Positions 33,397-43,027 of a DNA stretch of 58,003 nt are shown here, piece by piece. The position numbers and the translations under genes were made by a program. The DNA lies in contig JAOZPP010000012.1 in assembly GCA_029932675.1 (NCBI GenBank), forward strand, positions 2,096 through 60,098, in the 5' to 3' direction. Position 1 is the first letter of the stretch, and each line of letters opens with the position of its first letter. The notes under the pieces are model-generated. The model was given only the letters and a program-made list of their open reading frames with translations, was not told the DNA's origin and did not search any database. The stretch comes from a bacterium (lineage in GTDB: Bacteria > SM23-81 > DAOVCL01).

Positions 33397-33425
33397 TTAA
33401 TAACAAATTCGTTTCAATTTGTCAA
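33397..33425 (-). promoter_or_regulatory. Sigma-70-type promoter of the activator operon
   Basis: TTGACA (33425-33420), 17 bp, TATTAA (33402-33397), with the small secreted gene 27 bp downstream. The match is strong, so the activator is probably made constitutively or under an unseen regulator. Confidence 0.7.
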
Positions 33426-33649
33426 GCTATTTTTTGAAAGTTCAGGCAAAAAACTTGGTATAGAGGAGCTGTTTAGGATCTTTATCTACTGCTCTCACCG
33501 TAGACTATTGGGAAATAAGGAGTTATTAAAATAATGTCCCCCAAAGGGGATGGGTTTAGAGGGTTGCTTAACCCGGGAACGATAAATAATCAATCGGAGT
33601 GGTAGGAACCCTCTTCTGTTACCTTTCCCTTTGTCATCAAGATATTGTC

Positions 33650-33679
33650 TTGACAGCTTAGTAACTATTCACTTATACC
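33650..33679 (+). promoter_or_regulatory. Possible promoter P1 for the helicase operon
   Basis: TTGACA, 18 bp, TATACC, 114 bp before the TTG start of the UvrD-like gene. Confidence 0.4.
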
Positions 33680-33699
33680 TCGTCGAGGGACATTTAATC

Positions 33700-33728
33700 T
33701 TGACAGGGATGGGTAGTTTTGCTAACTT
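33700..33728 (+). promoter_or_regulatory. Possible promoter P2 for the helicase operon
   Basis: TTGACA, 17 bp, TAACTT, 50 bp downstream of P1 and preceded by the same TC. The -35 segment TCTTGACAG is duplicated exactly. The two may be alternative starts. Confidence 0.4.
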
Positions 33729-33792
33729 GATAGCATAGAACCGATATCCTTAGATAGAAGAAAGCCTTTGGCAGTCAAGCTGGAGCGAGGGG

Positions 33793-36717
33793 TTGGCTTT
33801 TAAACCAGATGATATCTTAGAGGGGCTGAACGAGCTACAGAAAGAGGCGGTGACTCACGGGGAAGGGCCTCTTTTGATCATCGCCGGGGCAGGAACTGGA
33901 AAGACAAAAGTGATCACCCATCGGATTGCTTGGCTAGTGGCCACAAAAATGGCCAAACCTGAGGAGATCCTGGCTCTCACCTTCACCGACAAGGCCGCTT
34001 TAGAAATGGAGGAGAGGGTAGATATCCTCCTTCCCTATGGGTTTGCCAACGTCTTTATCAGCACCTTCCACGCCTTTGGGGATAGGTTGCTCAGGGAATA
34101 CAGCTTGGAGTTAGGATGGGGAGGGGAGCTTAAGGTCCTCTCCCGCCCTGAACAGCTAGTCTTCTTCCGCCAACACCTCTTCGAATTCCCCCTGGATTAC
34201 TATAGACCTTTAGGTTCACCAACTAAATTTGTGGAGGCTATGGTGACCCTCTTCAGTCGGGCCAAAGACGAAGATGTTACCCCCCAAGAGTATCTGAGGT
34301 TCGCCCAGGGCCTCAAGAAGGAGGCGGAGAGGAACCCCAAGGACAGGGAACTGTCAGAGGAAGCCCGGCGACAGGAGGAGCTTGCCCGTACTTATCAGCT
34401 CTATCAGGAGCTTATGGCCAAGGAGGGGATGCTTGACTTCGGGGATCAGGTTGCCTTGGCCCTTAAGCTCCTCCGGGAGAGGAGCGAGGTTTTGAGGGAG
34501 GTGCAAGATAGGTTTAAATTTATCTTAGTTGATGAATTTCAGGACACAAACTATTCACAGTTTCAACTTCTCAAGATGCTGGCTGCCCGTCATCAAAACC
34601 TCTGTGTGGTAGGTGATGATGATCAGTCCATCTATAAGTTTAGAGGGGCAGCAATCAGCAACATCTTGGGCTTTACCGATGCTTATCCAAGGGCGAAGAG
34701 GATTTGCTTGGTCAAAAACTATCGTTCGGCCCAGATCATCTTGGACTGCGCCTACAGGCTCATCCAGAACAACAATCCTGACAGGCTGGAGGAGAAGGAG
34801 GGGTTGGATAAGAGGTTGGAGGCTGCCCATTGTGTCCCCGGTGAGGTAAAACACCTCCATTTCGATACCTTGACTACAGAATCAGATCGAGTGGCTGAGC
34901 TCATCGAAGAGAAGGTAAAGGGGGGAGGATATAACTACTCCGATTTTGCCATCCTGGTAAGAGCAAATAGCGATGCCGATCCTTTTCTCCGGGCCTTAAA
35001 TATGAAGGGGATCCCCTACCGCTTCTCCGGCAACCGGGGCCTCTATCAGAGGGAAGAAATAAGGCTTTTGATCTCTTTCCTCCACTGCCTCTCCGATTTC
35101 CAGGACTCGATCTCCCTCTTCAACTTGGCTTCCTCTCCTATCTATAGGTTGAGGATGAGGGATCTGATCAGGTGTATGAACGCAGCGCAGAGGAGCAATC
35201 GCACCCTCCACTGGGTCTTTGAGCATCTCGATGAATTCCCCCTTTTGGAGGAGCTATCTTCTGACTCCAGGGAGAGGATTGGGAGGATTACCGGGGATAT
35301 CGACAGATTCTTGGAATATAGCCGCACCGAACCAACTGGTGTAGTCCTTTACAAGTTTTTGACTGAGACAGGGTACCTTGCCGAGCTTATCCAATCCAAG
35401 GACCAAGATGATCACCTGCGGATGCAGAATATAGCCAAATTCTTTGAGCTTGTTCGCCGATATAGAAGGATTGCCGTGGAGGACAGAGTGCAGAATTTTG
35501 TGGAGCACCTGGACTCCTTGATGGAGGCCGGGGATGATCCGGCGGCTGCAGAGGCCGACCTTGACGCTGAGGCTGTGCAGGTGCTCACCATCCATCAGGC
35601 AAAAGGGCTGGAATTTAAGGTAGTGGTAATGGTGGGGCTGGTGCAGAACAGGTTCCCCCATACAAGGCGCAGGGAACCTCTCTCCCTCCCTGAACCACTC
35701 ATTAAGGAGATTCTCCCTTCAGGGGACTTTCACCTCCAGGAGGAAAGAAGGCTTTTCTATGTGGGGATGACCAGGGCCAAAAGGGAGCTTTATCTAACCA
35801 GTGCCCGGGATTATGGAGGACATCGGCCGAGAAAGGTGAGCCAATTTGTGATGGAGGCTCTGGATAAACCGAAGGCAGACATCGACTATCTTCCCATCTC
35901 TGCACTGGAGGCTATTCGGAGGAATGCCCCGCGTCCGAAGAAGGTAGCTGAACCCCTTCCCCCTTTACCTCAGGGAACGCCTCTCTCCCTCAGTTTCTAT
36001 CAGTTGGATGACTATCTCACCTGTCCCCTCAAATACAAGTATATCCACATCCTCAGGGTTCCCATTCTCCCCCATCATGCGGTCATCTATGGCAAGGCCC
36101 TCCATCAAGCTGTGGGGGAATACTACCTTCGGAAGAGGAAGGGGATGCGGGTGGACCTGGATGACCTCATCGGCATATTCGAAGGGGCTTGGAGAAGTGA
36201 GGGCTTCCTTTCCCCTCAACATGAAGAACTCACCCTCCAGGCAGGGAGAAAAGCCTTAGCTGGATTCTTCGAAGCCCAGGAGCAGGAGGGGATTACACCG
36301 CTCTTAGTGGAGGAGGATTTCAGCTTCATTCTCGATGGCAACAGGATAAGGGGTAGGTGGGATAGGGTTGACCGGAGGAATGGGGGGATCTATATAGTGG
36401 ACTTTAAATCTTCTCAGATAAATGATCAGGAGAAGGCGGACAGAAGGGCAAGGGAGAATACCCAGTTGGCCCTTTATGCCTTAGCTTATCAACAGGTTTA
36501 TGGTGAAGTACCGAAGGGGGTGGAGCTTCATTTCTTAGGATCTGGAGTAGTGGGGTCTCACCTTATAGGGGAGAGGGATCTGAGAAGGGCCAGGGAAATG
36601 GTCCAAGAGGCCTCCCGGGGGATTAGGGATAGGGATTTCGCCCCTCGCCCCCGGTATCTAGCCTGCAAGGATTGTCCTTTCTCTCACATTTGCCCTCACT
36701 CAACCAATGGGATTTAA
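33793..36717 (+). CDS. UvrD/Rep-family helicase fused to RecB-type nuclease
   Basis: 974 residues. SF1A helicase motifs run in order: AGAGTGKTKVITHRIA near 30-45, LALTFTDKAA, VDEFQDTNYSQF near 238, GDDDQSIYKFRGA, VKNYRSA, TIHQAKGLEFKVV near 598 and FYVGMTRAKRE. The last 230 residues are a PD-(D/E)XK nuclease: GKALHQAVGEYY, GRWDRVDRRN, IYIVDFKSS and QLALYALAYQQ. Four Cys (CPLKYKY plus CKDCPFSHIC) suggest an iron-sulfur staple as in AddB. It resembles one-chain AddAB/AdnAB-like DNA end processing. The start is TTG at 33793. It overlaps the next gene by 11 bp. Confidence 0.85.
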   Translation: MAFKPDDILEGLNELQKEAVTHGEGPLLIIAGAGTGKTKVITHRIAWLVATKMAKPEEILALTFTDKAALEMEERVDILLPYGFANVFISTFHAFGDRLLREYSLELGWGGELKVLSRPEQLVFFRQHLFEFPLDYYRPLGSPTKFVEAMVTLFSRAKDEDVTPQEYLRFAQGLKKEAERNPKDRELSEEARRQEELARTYQLYQELMAKEGMLDFGDQVALALKLLRERSEVLREVQDRFKFILVDEFQDTNYSQFQLLKMLAARHQNLCVVGDDDQSIYKFRGAAISNILGFTDAYPRAKRICLVKNYRSAQIILDCAYRLIQNNNPDRLEEKEGLDKRLEAAHCVPGEVKHLHFDTLTTESDRVAELIEEKVKGGGYNYSDFAILVRANSDADPFLRALNMKGIPYRFSGNRGLYQREEIRLLISFLHCLSDFQDSISLFNLASSPIYRLRMRDLIRCMNAAQRSNRTLHWVFEHLDEFPLLEELSSDSRERIGRITGDIDRFLEYSRTEPTGVVLYKFLTETGYLAELIQSKDQDDHLRMQNIAKFFELVRRYRRIAVEDRVQNFVEHLDSLMEAGDDPAAAEADLDAEAVQVLTIHQAKGLEFKVVVMVGLVQNRFPHTRRREPLSLPEPLIKEILPSGDFHLQEERRLFYVGMTRAKRELYLTSARDYGGHRPRKVSQFVMEALDKPKADIDYLPISALEAIRRNAPRPKKVAEPLPPLPQGTPLSLSFYQLDDYLTCPLKYKYIHILRVPILPHHAVIYGKALHQAVGEYYLRKRKGMRVDLDDLIGIFEGAWRSEGFLSPQHEELTLQAGRKALAGFFEAQEQEGITPLLVEEDFSFILDGNRIRGRWDRVDRRNGGIYIVDFKSSQINDQEKADRRARENTQLALYALAYQQVYGEVPKGVELHFLGSGVVGSHLIGERDLRRAREMVQEASRGIRDRDFAPRPRYLACKDCPFSHICPHSTNGI

Positions 36718-37825
36718 GATCTTACACTTCTCAGATCTCCACTTAGGCGCTTCCTTTGCTGGGGTCGGCATGCCCAGGGATGTGGCCAGCAGATATCGGG
36801 AAGGGTTGCGGGAAGCCCTGAGGAGAATAGTGGATCTCGCCATCTCGGAGAAGGTGGATTTGGTTACCTCAGGGGGCGATCTCTATGAAGGGGAGAGGTT
36901 TACCCCCCAGCTTGGGGAATTTCTCAAGGGGGAGTTTGAGAGGTTAGGTGAAATCCCTGTCTTCTTGGTCCCTGGAAACCATGACCCCTTGGTGAAAGAT
37001 TCCCTCTATAACCTGGTGGAATGGCCTCCGAATGTCCAGCTAATTAGGTCCTCCCGACTTGCCCCTATTCCCCTGAGGGATGGCCTAACCATCTGGTCCT
37101 TCGCCCACCGCTTCTTCTCCCAGAAGGAGCCTCCGTTGAGGGAATTTAAAATATCGGCAGAGGGGATTCACCTTCTCCTGATGCACGGCTCCGATACCTC
37201 CTCCCTTCCCCCCGGGAAGGAGGTTCACTCCCCCTTTAGGCCGGAGGAGATTGTAGAAGGGGGATTTGCCCTTGCCCTTCTGGGCCATTACCACCGAGTG
37301 CACATCTACCCTCCCCAAAACCCTTATCTGGTCTATCCGGGGAGCCCTGAACCGTTGGGATTCGATGAGAGGAAGGCTCATGGGATAGTCATTGTGGAGG
37401 TTAGTGGGGAGAGGAGAAGATGTGAATTCTTCTCTATAGGGAGATTCTCCTTTCTCCAGGAGAGACTGGATCTAAGCGAGGAGAGAAGTTACCTCCAGCT
37501 ACAGAAAAGGTTGAAGAGGTGGGCAGAGGAGAAAGGGGGGAGGAGGAGGGTGGTGAGGCTTAGCCTAGAAGGACAACTTAATCCTGATTTAGATATCGAC
37601 CTCACCTCCTTGGAGGAATCCTTACAGAATAGGTTCTTCTTCTTTAAGCTCATTAACCACACCTACCCAGCTTATGACCTCACCTCCCTCTCCCAGGAAC
37701 AGACTGTGCGTGGGGCCTTTGTTCGCCGCCTCCTCCAGGAGGGGAAGGGAGAAGAGGAGATCGCCGAGGCACTCATCTATGGCCTCCAGGCGTTTGAGGG
37801 AAGGGAGATTAGGCAGAGGCGCTAG
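36707..37825 (+). CDS. SbcD/YhaO-like metallophosphoesterase (DNA repair exonuclease)
   Basis: 372 residues. Metal-binding motifs are FSDLHLG, SGGDLYE, VPGNHD, MHGSD and LGHYHRVHI, matching the calcineurin-like fold of SbcD/Mre11/YhaO. With the YhaN-like ATPase that follows it should form an Mre11-Rad50-like end-processing complex. The start overlaps the end of the helicase gene. Confidence 0.87.
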   Translation: MGFKILHFSDLHLGASFAGVGMPRDVASRYREGLREALRRIVDLAISEKVDLVTSGGDLYEGERFTPQLGEFLKGEFERLGEIPVFLVPGNHDPLVKDSLYNLVEWPPNVQLIRSSRLAPIPLRDGLTIWSFAHRFFSQKEPPLREFKISAEGIHLLLMHGSDTSSLPPGKEVHSPFRPEEIVEGGFALALLGHYHRVHIYPPQNPYLVYPGSPEPLGFDERKAHGIVIVEVSGERRRCEFFSIGRFSFLQERLDLSEERSYLQLQKRLKRWAEEKGGRRRVVRLSLEGQLNPDLDIDLTSLEESLQNRFFFFKLINHTYPAYDLTSLSQEQTVRGAFVRRLLQEGKGEEEIAEALIYGLQAFEGREIRQRR

Positions 37826-37894
37826 CCCGTAATAGAGGCCAGATGAGGGTCGAAGGTGCACTATCGGGCTAAGATGATGGGAGGGAGGTGACCG

Positions 37895-40531
37895 ATGCGG
37901 ATTATCTCCTTAGAGATAAAGGGTTTCGGTAGCTTAGCTCAGAAGAGACTCGATTTGGACCCTGGTTTTAACCTCTTTTATGGGCCCAATGAGGCGGGGA
38001 AATCTACCCTTCAGAAGGCCATTTTAGCGTTGCTCTATGGTTTCTACTCCTCCAATCGGGCCAAGCCAGGGGAAAAGAAAGAGCAGGAGAGGTACCGCCC
38101 TTGGAGGGGAGGAGCTTATTGGGGGAGGTTGAGGTATCGGCTGAGGGGAGGCAAGGAGGTAGAGGTGACCAGGGATTTCTCTTCTCCAGATCTTCCTACC
38201 CTTCTCCGGGATCCGCTTACTGGAAGGGATTTGACCCATCAGTTTAAATCTGGCCGACACGGAAACATCCCCTTCGCCCAGGAGCACTTGGGGATGGATA
38301 GAGAGATTTTTGAGGCTTCTGCCTTCGTGCGTCAGGCTCAGGTAAGGGAACTAAGGGATTCAAGTCATATAATTGACCAGGTAACCAGCCTCTTGGATAC
38401 CGGTTCTTTGAATATGACTGCAAAAAAAGCCATCGGAAATCTCCAGGAGAAGTTAAGTGAAATCGGTGGGGAGAGGGCCCAGAAGGCCAAGTTGCCACTC
38501 CTTTTGAGAAGGTTGAATAGTTTGAAGCTGGAGAGGGAGGCACTGGAGGAGGCGAAGAATTCCTTGAGAAAGGATTTAGAAAGAAGGGAGGAATTAGAAG
38601 TCAAGCTTCTTACCCTTCAGGGGGAGATCGAGGAAGCCGAGCATCATCTACTCCTTCGGAAGAGCGAAGAGATAAGGGCTCGGTTGCACAGCCTTCAGGA
38701 GGCCACCGAGAGGATCAAGGAGTTGGATAAGGAGGCCACGCCCTACAAGCCATATGCTCAATTCCCCTCTCACCTTAAGGAGACGTTTCTCCGTCACCAG
38801 CAGGATTTGCTCAACCAGCGGGAGAAGGTGAAGGAATTAGGGGAGAGGCTGGAAAGGGAAAGAGAAGGGTTGAGGAAGTTAGAGGATGACCTCAAGGGGT
38901 ATAAGGATATTGCTGGGATAGATCTGGAGAGGCTACAGAGGCTGGGGGTTAGATGGGAGATGCTCGATCAAAATTATAAGGAAGGGAGGGAAAAGCTTGC
39001 TCTGCTCAGGGAAGGGTTTACCGGCGATGAGGAGGTCCTCTCCAAGCTGACTCCTGAGGAGGTGGAGGAGGTGAAAGCTGTGGAGGATGATTTGAGCCAA
39101 GTGACCCAAAGGTTGGGTAGACCTATTTGGAGATGGAGGTGGTTAGGTCTGGGGCTCGCCGTCCTTAGCCTGGGGTTAGGGTTCTCTCCTGTTCTGCCCT
39201 TAAGCTGGGGGGGGGGTGGTCTGGTGATCTTCTTAGGGCTCTGGCTTTGGGCCCAACTTAGGTTGTACCATTTGAAGGCTAAGGCAGAAGTGGCGCGGGA
39301 GGAGTTGGAGACAAGGTTATCCCCCTTTGGGGTGAATAGCTACCAGGAGCTTGCGGAGGCAAAAGATAAATTCCGAGATTACCTCACTTTTAGACAAACC
39401 CTCATCCAAGTGGAGAGGAGCAAAGAGGAAGAAGAAGGTGAGCTTTTGGCCATGCTCGATAGAGTGGGGATAGAGGAGGTAACCCCAAGGGCTATCTCCC
39501 AGGCTGAGGAGAGGATTCTCGAATATCAAGGCCGAAAGAGGGAAGAACAGGAGGCGAAGAAGAGAATAGGAGAGTTGGAAAATTCCTTAGCTCAAGCAAT
39601 AGCCCGTACCGAGGCAGCAGAGGCATCCTTGCGGGAACTCCTCTCCCAAGGGAGGATATGGGAGGAGGATCTGGAGAAAGGGCAGGCTGCATTCCAACGG
39701 GGATTGGACTACAAGGAGAGATGGGATAAGATCTGTAACCTAAGGGAGAAGGAGGAAGCGAAGGTAAAGGGGATACTTTCCCTAAGTTCTCAGGGGCAGT
39801 TAGAGGAGGAGTTGAATGAGCTCACTCATAGGCTTTCAGAGTTGGAGGTGAGAAACCCCAAGCTTAAGGGAACCCTCCCCCAAGGTGAGCTGAAGGAGAT
39901 CCAGTCCTCTCTTCAGGAACTGAAGGCGCAGAGGGAAATGGGGGAGAAGGAGTTGGAAAGGTTAAAGGAGAGAATTGCTAATCGGTTGAGGGGTTACCGC
40001 CCCCTCTCCGAGATAGAGGAGGAAATAGCGCAGGTAGAAGGGGATGTGGCATCCTTGAAGAGGTTTCGTCGTTGTCTCTTGAAGGCAAAGGAGACAATTG
40101 CGGAGGTCTCAGACACCTATCATCGCTCTTTGGTCCCCTTCCTTAACCAGAGGGTGAGCGAGGGGATAAGGAGGATATCCGGGGGGAGGTATGGGGAGGT
40201 GATGGTTGATCCCCAGGACCTCCGCCTCAAGCTGAAGGTGCCGGAGAGGGAGGGACCCACTTCAGCTGAGAACTTATCCCTGGGTACTCAGGAGCAGCTA
40301 TACTTCCTCCTTCGTTTAGCCATTGTGCAACTTCTCAGCCAGAGTAGGGAAAAGGTACCTATCATCCTCGATGACCCATTTGTCCATTTCGATCGGGCTA
40401 GACTGGAGGCAGTTTTACAGCTTCTTTGGGCCTTAGCAGAGGAGAATCAGATACTGCTCTTCACTAAGGATGAGTTAATCAGGGATTGGCTAAGGGGTAG
40501 AGGGGGGAGGGTATTCGATTTAGCAACTTAG
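37895..40531 (+). CDS. YhaN/SbcC-like AAA ATPase
   Basis: 878 residues. Walker A is GPNEAGKSTLQKAIL near residue 31, with QVRELRD after it. Two long coiled-coil arms (about 180-400 and 460-720) flank two hydrophobic helices (about 412-455), as in the B. subtilis YhaN family. The C-terminus has the signature LGTQEQLYFLLRLAIVQ and Walker B IILDDPFVHFD. With the upstream phosphoesterase it forms a Mre11/Rad50-like pair; the hydrophobic helices suggest a membrane link. A GGAGG site lies 6 nt before the ATG. Confidence 0.85.
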   Translation: MRIISLEIKGFGSLAQKRLDLDPGFNLFYGPNEAGKSTLQKAILALLYGFYSSNRAKPGEKKEQERYRPWRGGAYWGRLRYRLRGGKEVEVTRDFSSPDLPTLLRDPLTGRDLTHQFKSGRHGNIPFAQEHLGMDREIFEASAFVRQAQVRELRDSSHIIDQVTSLLDTGSLNMTAKKAIGNLQEKLSEIGGERAQKAKLPLLLRRLNSLKLEREALEEAKNSLRKDLERREELEVKLLTLQGEIEEAEHHLLLRKSEEIRARLHSLQEATERIKELDKEATPYKPYAQFPSHLKETFLRHQQDLLNQREKVKELGERLEREREGLRKLEDDLKGYKDIAGIDLERLQRLGVRWEMLDQNYKEGREKLALLREGFTGDEEVLSKLTPEEVEEVKAVEDDLSQVTQRLGRPIWRWRWLGLGLAVLSLGLGFSPVLPLSWGGGGLVIFLGLWLWAQLRLYHLKAKAEVAREELETRLSPFGVNSYQELAEAKDKFRDYLTFRQTLIQVERSKEEEEGELLAMLDRVGIEEVTPRAISQAEERILEYQGRKREEQEAKKRIGELENSLAQAIARTEAAEASLRELLSQGRIWEEDLEKGQAAFQRGLDYKERWDKICNLREKEEAKVKGILSLSSQGQLEEELNELTHRLSELEVRNPKLKGTLPQGELKEIQSSLQELKAQREMGEKELERLKERIANRLRGYRPLSEIEEEIAQVEGDVASLKRFRRCLLKAKETIAEVSDTYHRSLVPFLNQRVSEGIRRISGGRYGEVMVDPQDLRLKLKVPEREGPTSAENLSLGTQEQLYFLLRLAIVQLLSQSREKVPIILDDPFVHFDRARLEAVLQLLWALAEENQILLFTKDELIRDWLRGRGGRVFDLAT

Positions 40532-40618
40532 CTATTCTATATTCCCTGATGAACTGGAGCCCCACCTAAGGGATGGGACAGCAAAACAGTCTGAATCAAC
40601 ATTAGGAAGGAGGGAGCG

Positions 40619-41716
40619 CTGCGGGAGAAGGAATTTGAATATAACCTCCTCATCGCGGAGAGCGATGAGAAGGTGAGGGAGTTCCTCATTCGGTTGTTGG
40701 AAGGGGAGGAGGTGCTCACTAGGGTGGGGAGGGCATTCTTGGAGGGGGAATCAGCCAGTGGGGGGATTGTAGAGGAGTCGATGGAATATAAGGGGAGGAT
40801 AACCTTTAGGTTGGGAGGGGGGGAAGCTACCCGGATCCTCCACCTCCAGACCGCAGGTTCGATAATGGAAGCGCGGCGGAGACTGGAGAACTATCAGGAC
40901 ATCCTCCTCCTCGACCTCTTCCTTCCCTGTCACCCCTTAGAGAAAGGGGGAATAGACAGTGGCCTCCAACTGGTGGAGGAGTTGAAGAGAGAAAGCGCAA
41001 GCACGGAGATAATCGTGATGACCAATGCCCAAATCCCTGACCTGGCCGAAAGGGCAATATCAAAGGGTGCCTTCTACTTTTTAGAAAAACCTGTACGGGG
41101 CGGTTTCCTTAAAGCCCTCTTAGGTGCCGTAATCGCTCGTAAGGAGTCTGAGCGAATTTCCCATTACGATGCCCTCACTGGGATTTACACCAGGGGGCTC
41201 TTCGATCTCATCTTGCAGAAGGAGATAGAAAGTTTGGGGAAGATCTCCCTTAAAGGGGGGCGACAGGTAGGTCCCCTATCGGTGATCATCGCTGATATAG
41301 ACCGTTTCAAAAACTATAATGATTCCTATGGCCATGTAGAGGGAGACAGGGCTTTGCGGGCTGTTAGCCGGGCCATGGCTGACTCCTTGCGGAAGGGAGA
41401 TACCCTTGCTCGCTGTGGGGGGGAGGAGTTTGGGGTCATCCTCCCTAACACCTCTAACCACGAGGCCCTCAGGCTGGCTGAAAGGCTGAGAATTGCTGTG
41501 GAAGGGACGATCCTCCGCCCTAAGGGGGTAGGGGAGACAAACCTGACGATCTCCTTGGGAGTGGCTGCCTCTTCTGAGCATCCCCCGGAGCAACTCTATG
41601 AAAAGGCTGATGATGCCCTTGTCTACTATGCCAAGAAGGAGAGGAATAAAACCTGCGGGTATGACAGCAAAGGCAGGGTGAGGGAAGCCGGGGAGATCCT
41701 CGAGGAGGTTGATTGA
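40619..41716 (+). CDS. Receiver-like domain fused to GGDEF diguanylate cyclase
   Basis: The ATG/GTG-based frame begins at a GTG at 40673, but the receiver strand LLIAESD lies upstream, in the same frame, of that codon. The only fitting start is CTG at 40619, with AAGGAGGG five bases before it. The N-terminal receiver has LLLDLFLP (phospho-Asp) and FLEKPV, but an extra 40-odd residues separate strand 1 from strand 3. The C-terminal GGDEF domain has GGEEF and an intact inhibitory RKGD five residues earlier, so it should make cyclic-di-GMP with feedback control. About 365 residues. It overlaps the next gene. Confidence 0.85.
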   Translation: MREKEFEYNLLIAESDEKVREFLIRLLEGEEVLTRVGRAFLEGESASGGIVEESMEYKGRITFRLGGGEATRILHLQTAGSIMEARRRLENYQDILLLDLFLPCHPLEKGGIDSGLQLVEELKRESASTEIIVMTNAQIPDLAERAISKGAFYFLEKPVRGGFLKALLGAVIARKESERISHYDALTGIYTRGLFDLILQKEIESLGKISLKGGRQVGPLSVIIADIDRFKNYNDSYGHVEGDRALRAVSRAMADSLRKGDTLARCGGEEFGVILPNTSNHEALRLAERLRIAVEGTILRPKGVGETNLTISLGVAASSEHPPEQLYEKADDALVYYAKKERNKTCGYDSKGRVREAGEILEEVD

Positions 41717-42786
41717 GGATTTTGGATAGATACATAATCAATTCCTTTCTCAAGATACTTCTCTTTTCTCTCCTGACATTCTTGCTCATCTCCATTTTAG
41801 TTAACCTCATCGACAACATAGACACCTATATCGACAGAAAGGCCCCCCTGATTTCCATCCTCAAATACTACCTCTTCTCCATCCCTTACACCCTCATCCT
41901 CACCCTTCCTATAGCTATGCTTCTGGCTAGCCTCTTCTCCCTCGGTTTCCTCTCCGGTTCGAACCAACTTATCGCTATGCGTACCGTGGGGGTGAGCCTT
42001 CAGCGCATTCTCCTCCCCCTCTTTATCTGTTCATTCCTGATTAGCCTTTTTGCTTTAACCTTTGGCGAGTTTGTCGTCCCACCGGCCACTAATAGGATGA
42101 GGCAGGTGAAGAGAGTGGAGATTAAGAAGAGGCCCAAGAGGAGGGTTGGGGTAATTAAAAACCTTAAATTTATAGGCCAAGAAGGGAGGGTCTTTATCTT
42201 CCACAGATACGATCCAGAAGAGGGGAAGGCAGATGGGGTCTCCATCCAGACCTATCACGGGGATAGCCTTAGATCCCGAATTGATGCCTCCCATATGTGG
42301 TGGATAGATGGGGGTTGGGTTCTCCGGGACGGATACAGGAGGAGTTTCCCTCCCGGAGGGGAAGAGGTGAACCATTTTAGAGAACTAAGGTTGGCTTTAA
42401 AGGAGACCCCTTCCGATTTTTCCCGCGCTCAGAGAAGCCCTCAGGAGATGGACTTTTTCTCCTTGAGGAGATATATTAGAAGGATGAGGAGGGAAGGGGA
42501 GGAGGTAGATCGAGAGATGGTCGATCTCTACCTTAAACTTTCCTTCCCCTTAGCCAACTTCATCATCGTCCTCTTCGGAGCACCTATAGCCTGCATAAAG
42601 AGGAGAAGCGGGATGGCCGTTAATATCGCAACTAGTTTGGGAATCACCTTTGTCTATTATGGTTTCCTCAGGGTAGGACAGGCTATGGGCTATAATGGTT
42701 CCCTTCCCCCTTTCTGGGCTGCTTGGTTGGGGAACCTAATCTTTGGGGGAGCAGGTCTTAGCCTCCTCTGGTGGGGAAGGAGATAG
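41713..42786 (+). CDS. lptG: LPS export permease of the LptF/LptG family
   Basis: 357 residues of the YjgP/YjgQ family, with transmembrane helices near 10-35, 55-75 and 95-120 and two or three more at the C-terminus, and a periplasmic segment between 130 and 265. With LptB and LptC such proteins extract LPS from the inner membrane towards LptA and LptD. Only one of the two usual paralogues is present here. It starts at a TTG that overlaps the stop of the cyclase gene, so the start is coupled. Confidence 0.8.
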   Translation: MRILDRYIINSFLKILLFSLLTFLLISILVNLIDNIDTYIDRKAPLISILKYYLFSIPYTLILTLPIAMLLASLFSLGFLSGSNQLIAMRTVGVSLQRILLPLFICSFLISLFALTFGEFVVPPATNRMRQVKRVEIKKRPKRRVGVIKNLKFIGQEGRVFIFHRYDPEEGKADGVSIQTYHGDSLRSRIDASHMWWIDGGWVLRDGYRRSFPPGGEEVNHFRELRLALKETPSDFSRAQRSPQEMDFFSLRRYIRRMRREGEEVDREMVDLYLKLSFPLANFIIVLFGAPIACIKRRSGMAVNIATSLGITFVYYGFLRVGQAMGYNGSLPPFWAAWLGNLIFGGAGLSLLWWGRR

Positions 42787-42959
42787 GCTAAAATCATTTG
42801 CTCTCAATTCATTTATAATGTGAATAACACCCACCTTTCAGAATTCTTATACAATTTAAGAAAAAGATTTTTAGGGATGGGGATATGAAGGGGGCTAAAG
42901 GATTCAATTCCGGGTGCTGATTGTAGACGGGTTTGGCCTAAGTAACTGGTTAAAACCCC

Positions 42960-42988
42960 TTGACAATAGAGAGCTGAAAGGTTACCTT
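42960..42988 (+). promoter_or_regulatory. Possible promoter for the FmdE operon
   Basis: TTGACA, 17 bp, TACCTT, 40 bp before the FmdE-like start codon. The rest of the 241-bp gap after lptG has no gene. Confidence 0.4.
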
Positions 42989-43027
42989 TGAAGCGATAAA
43001 GGTGGTTAAGGATCGGAGGAGAGGAAT

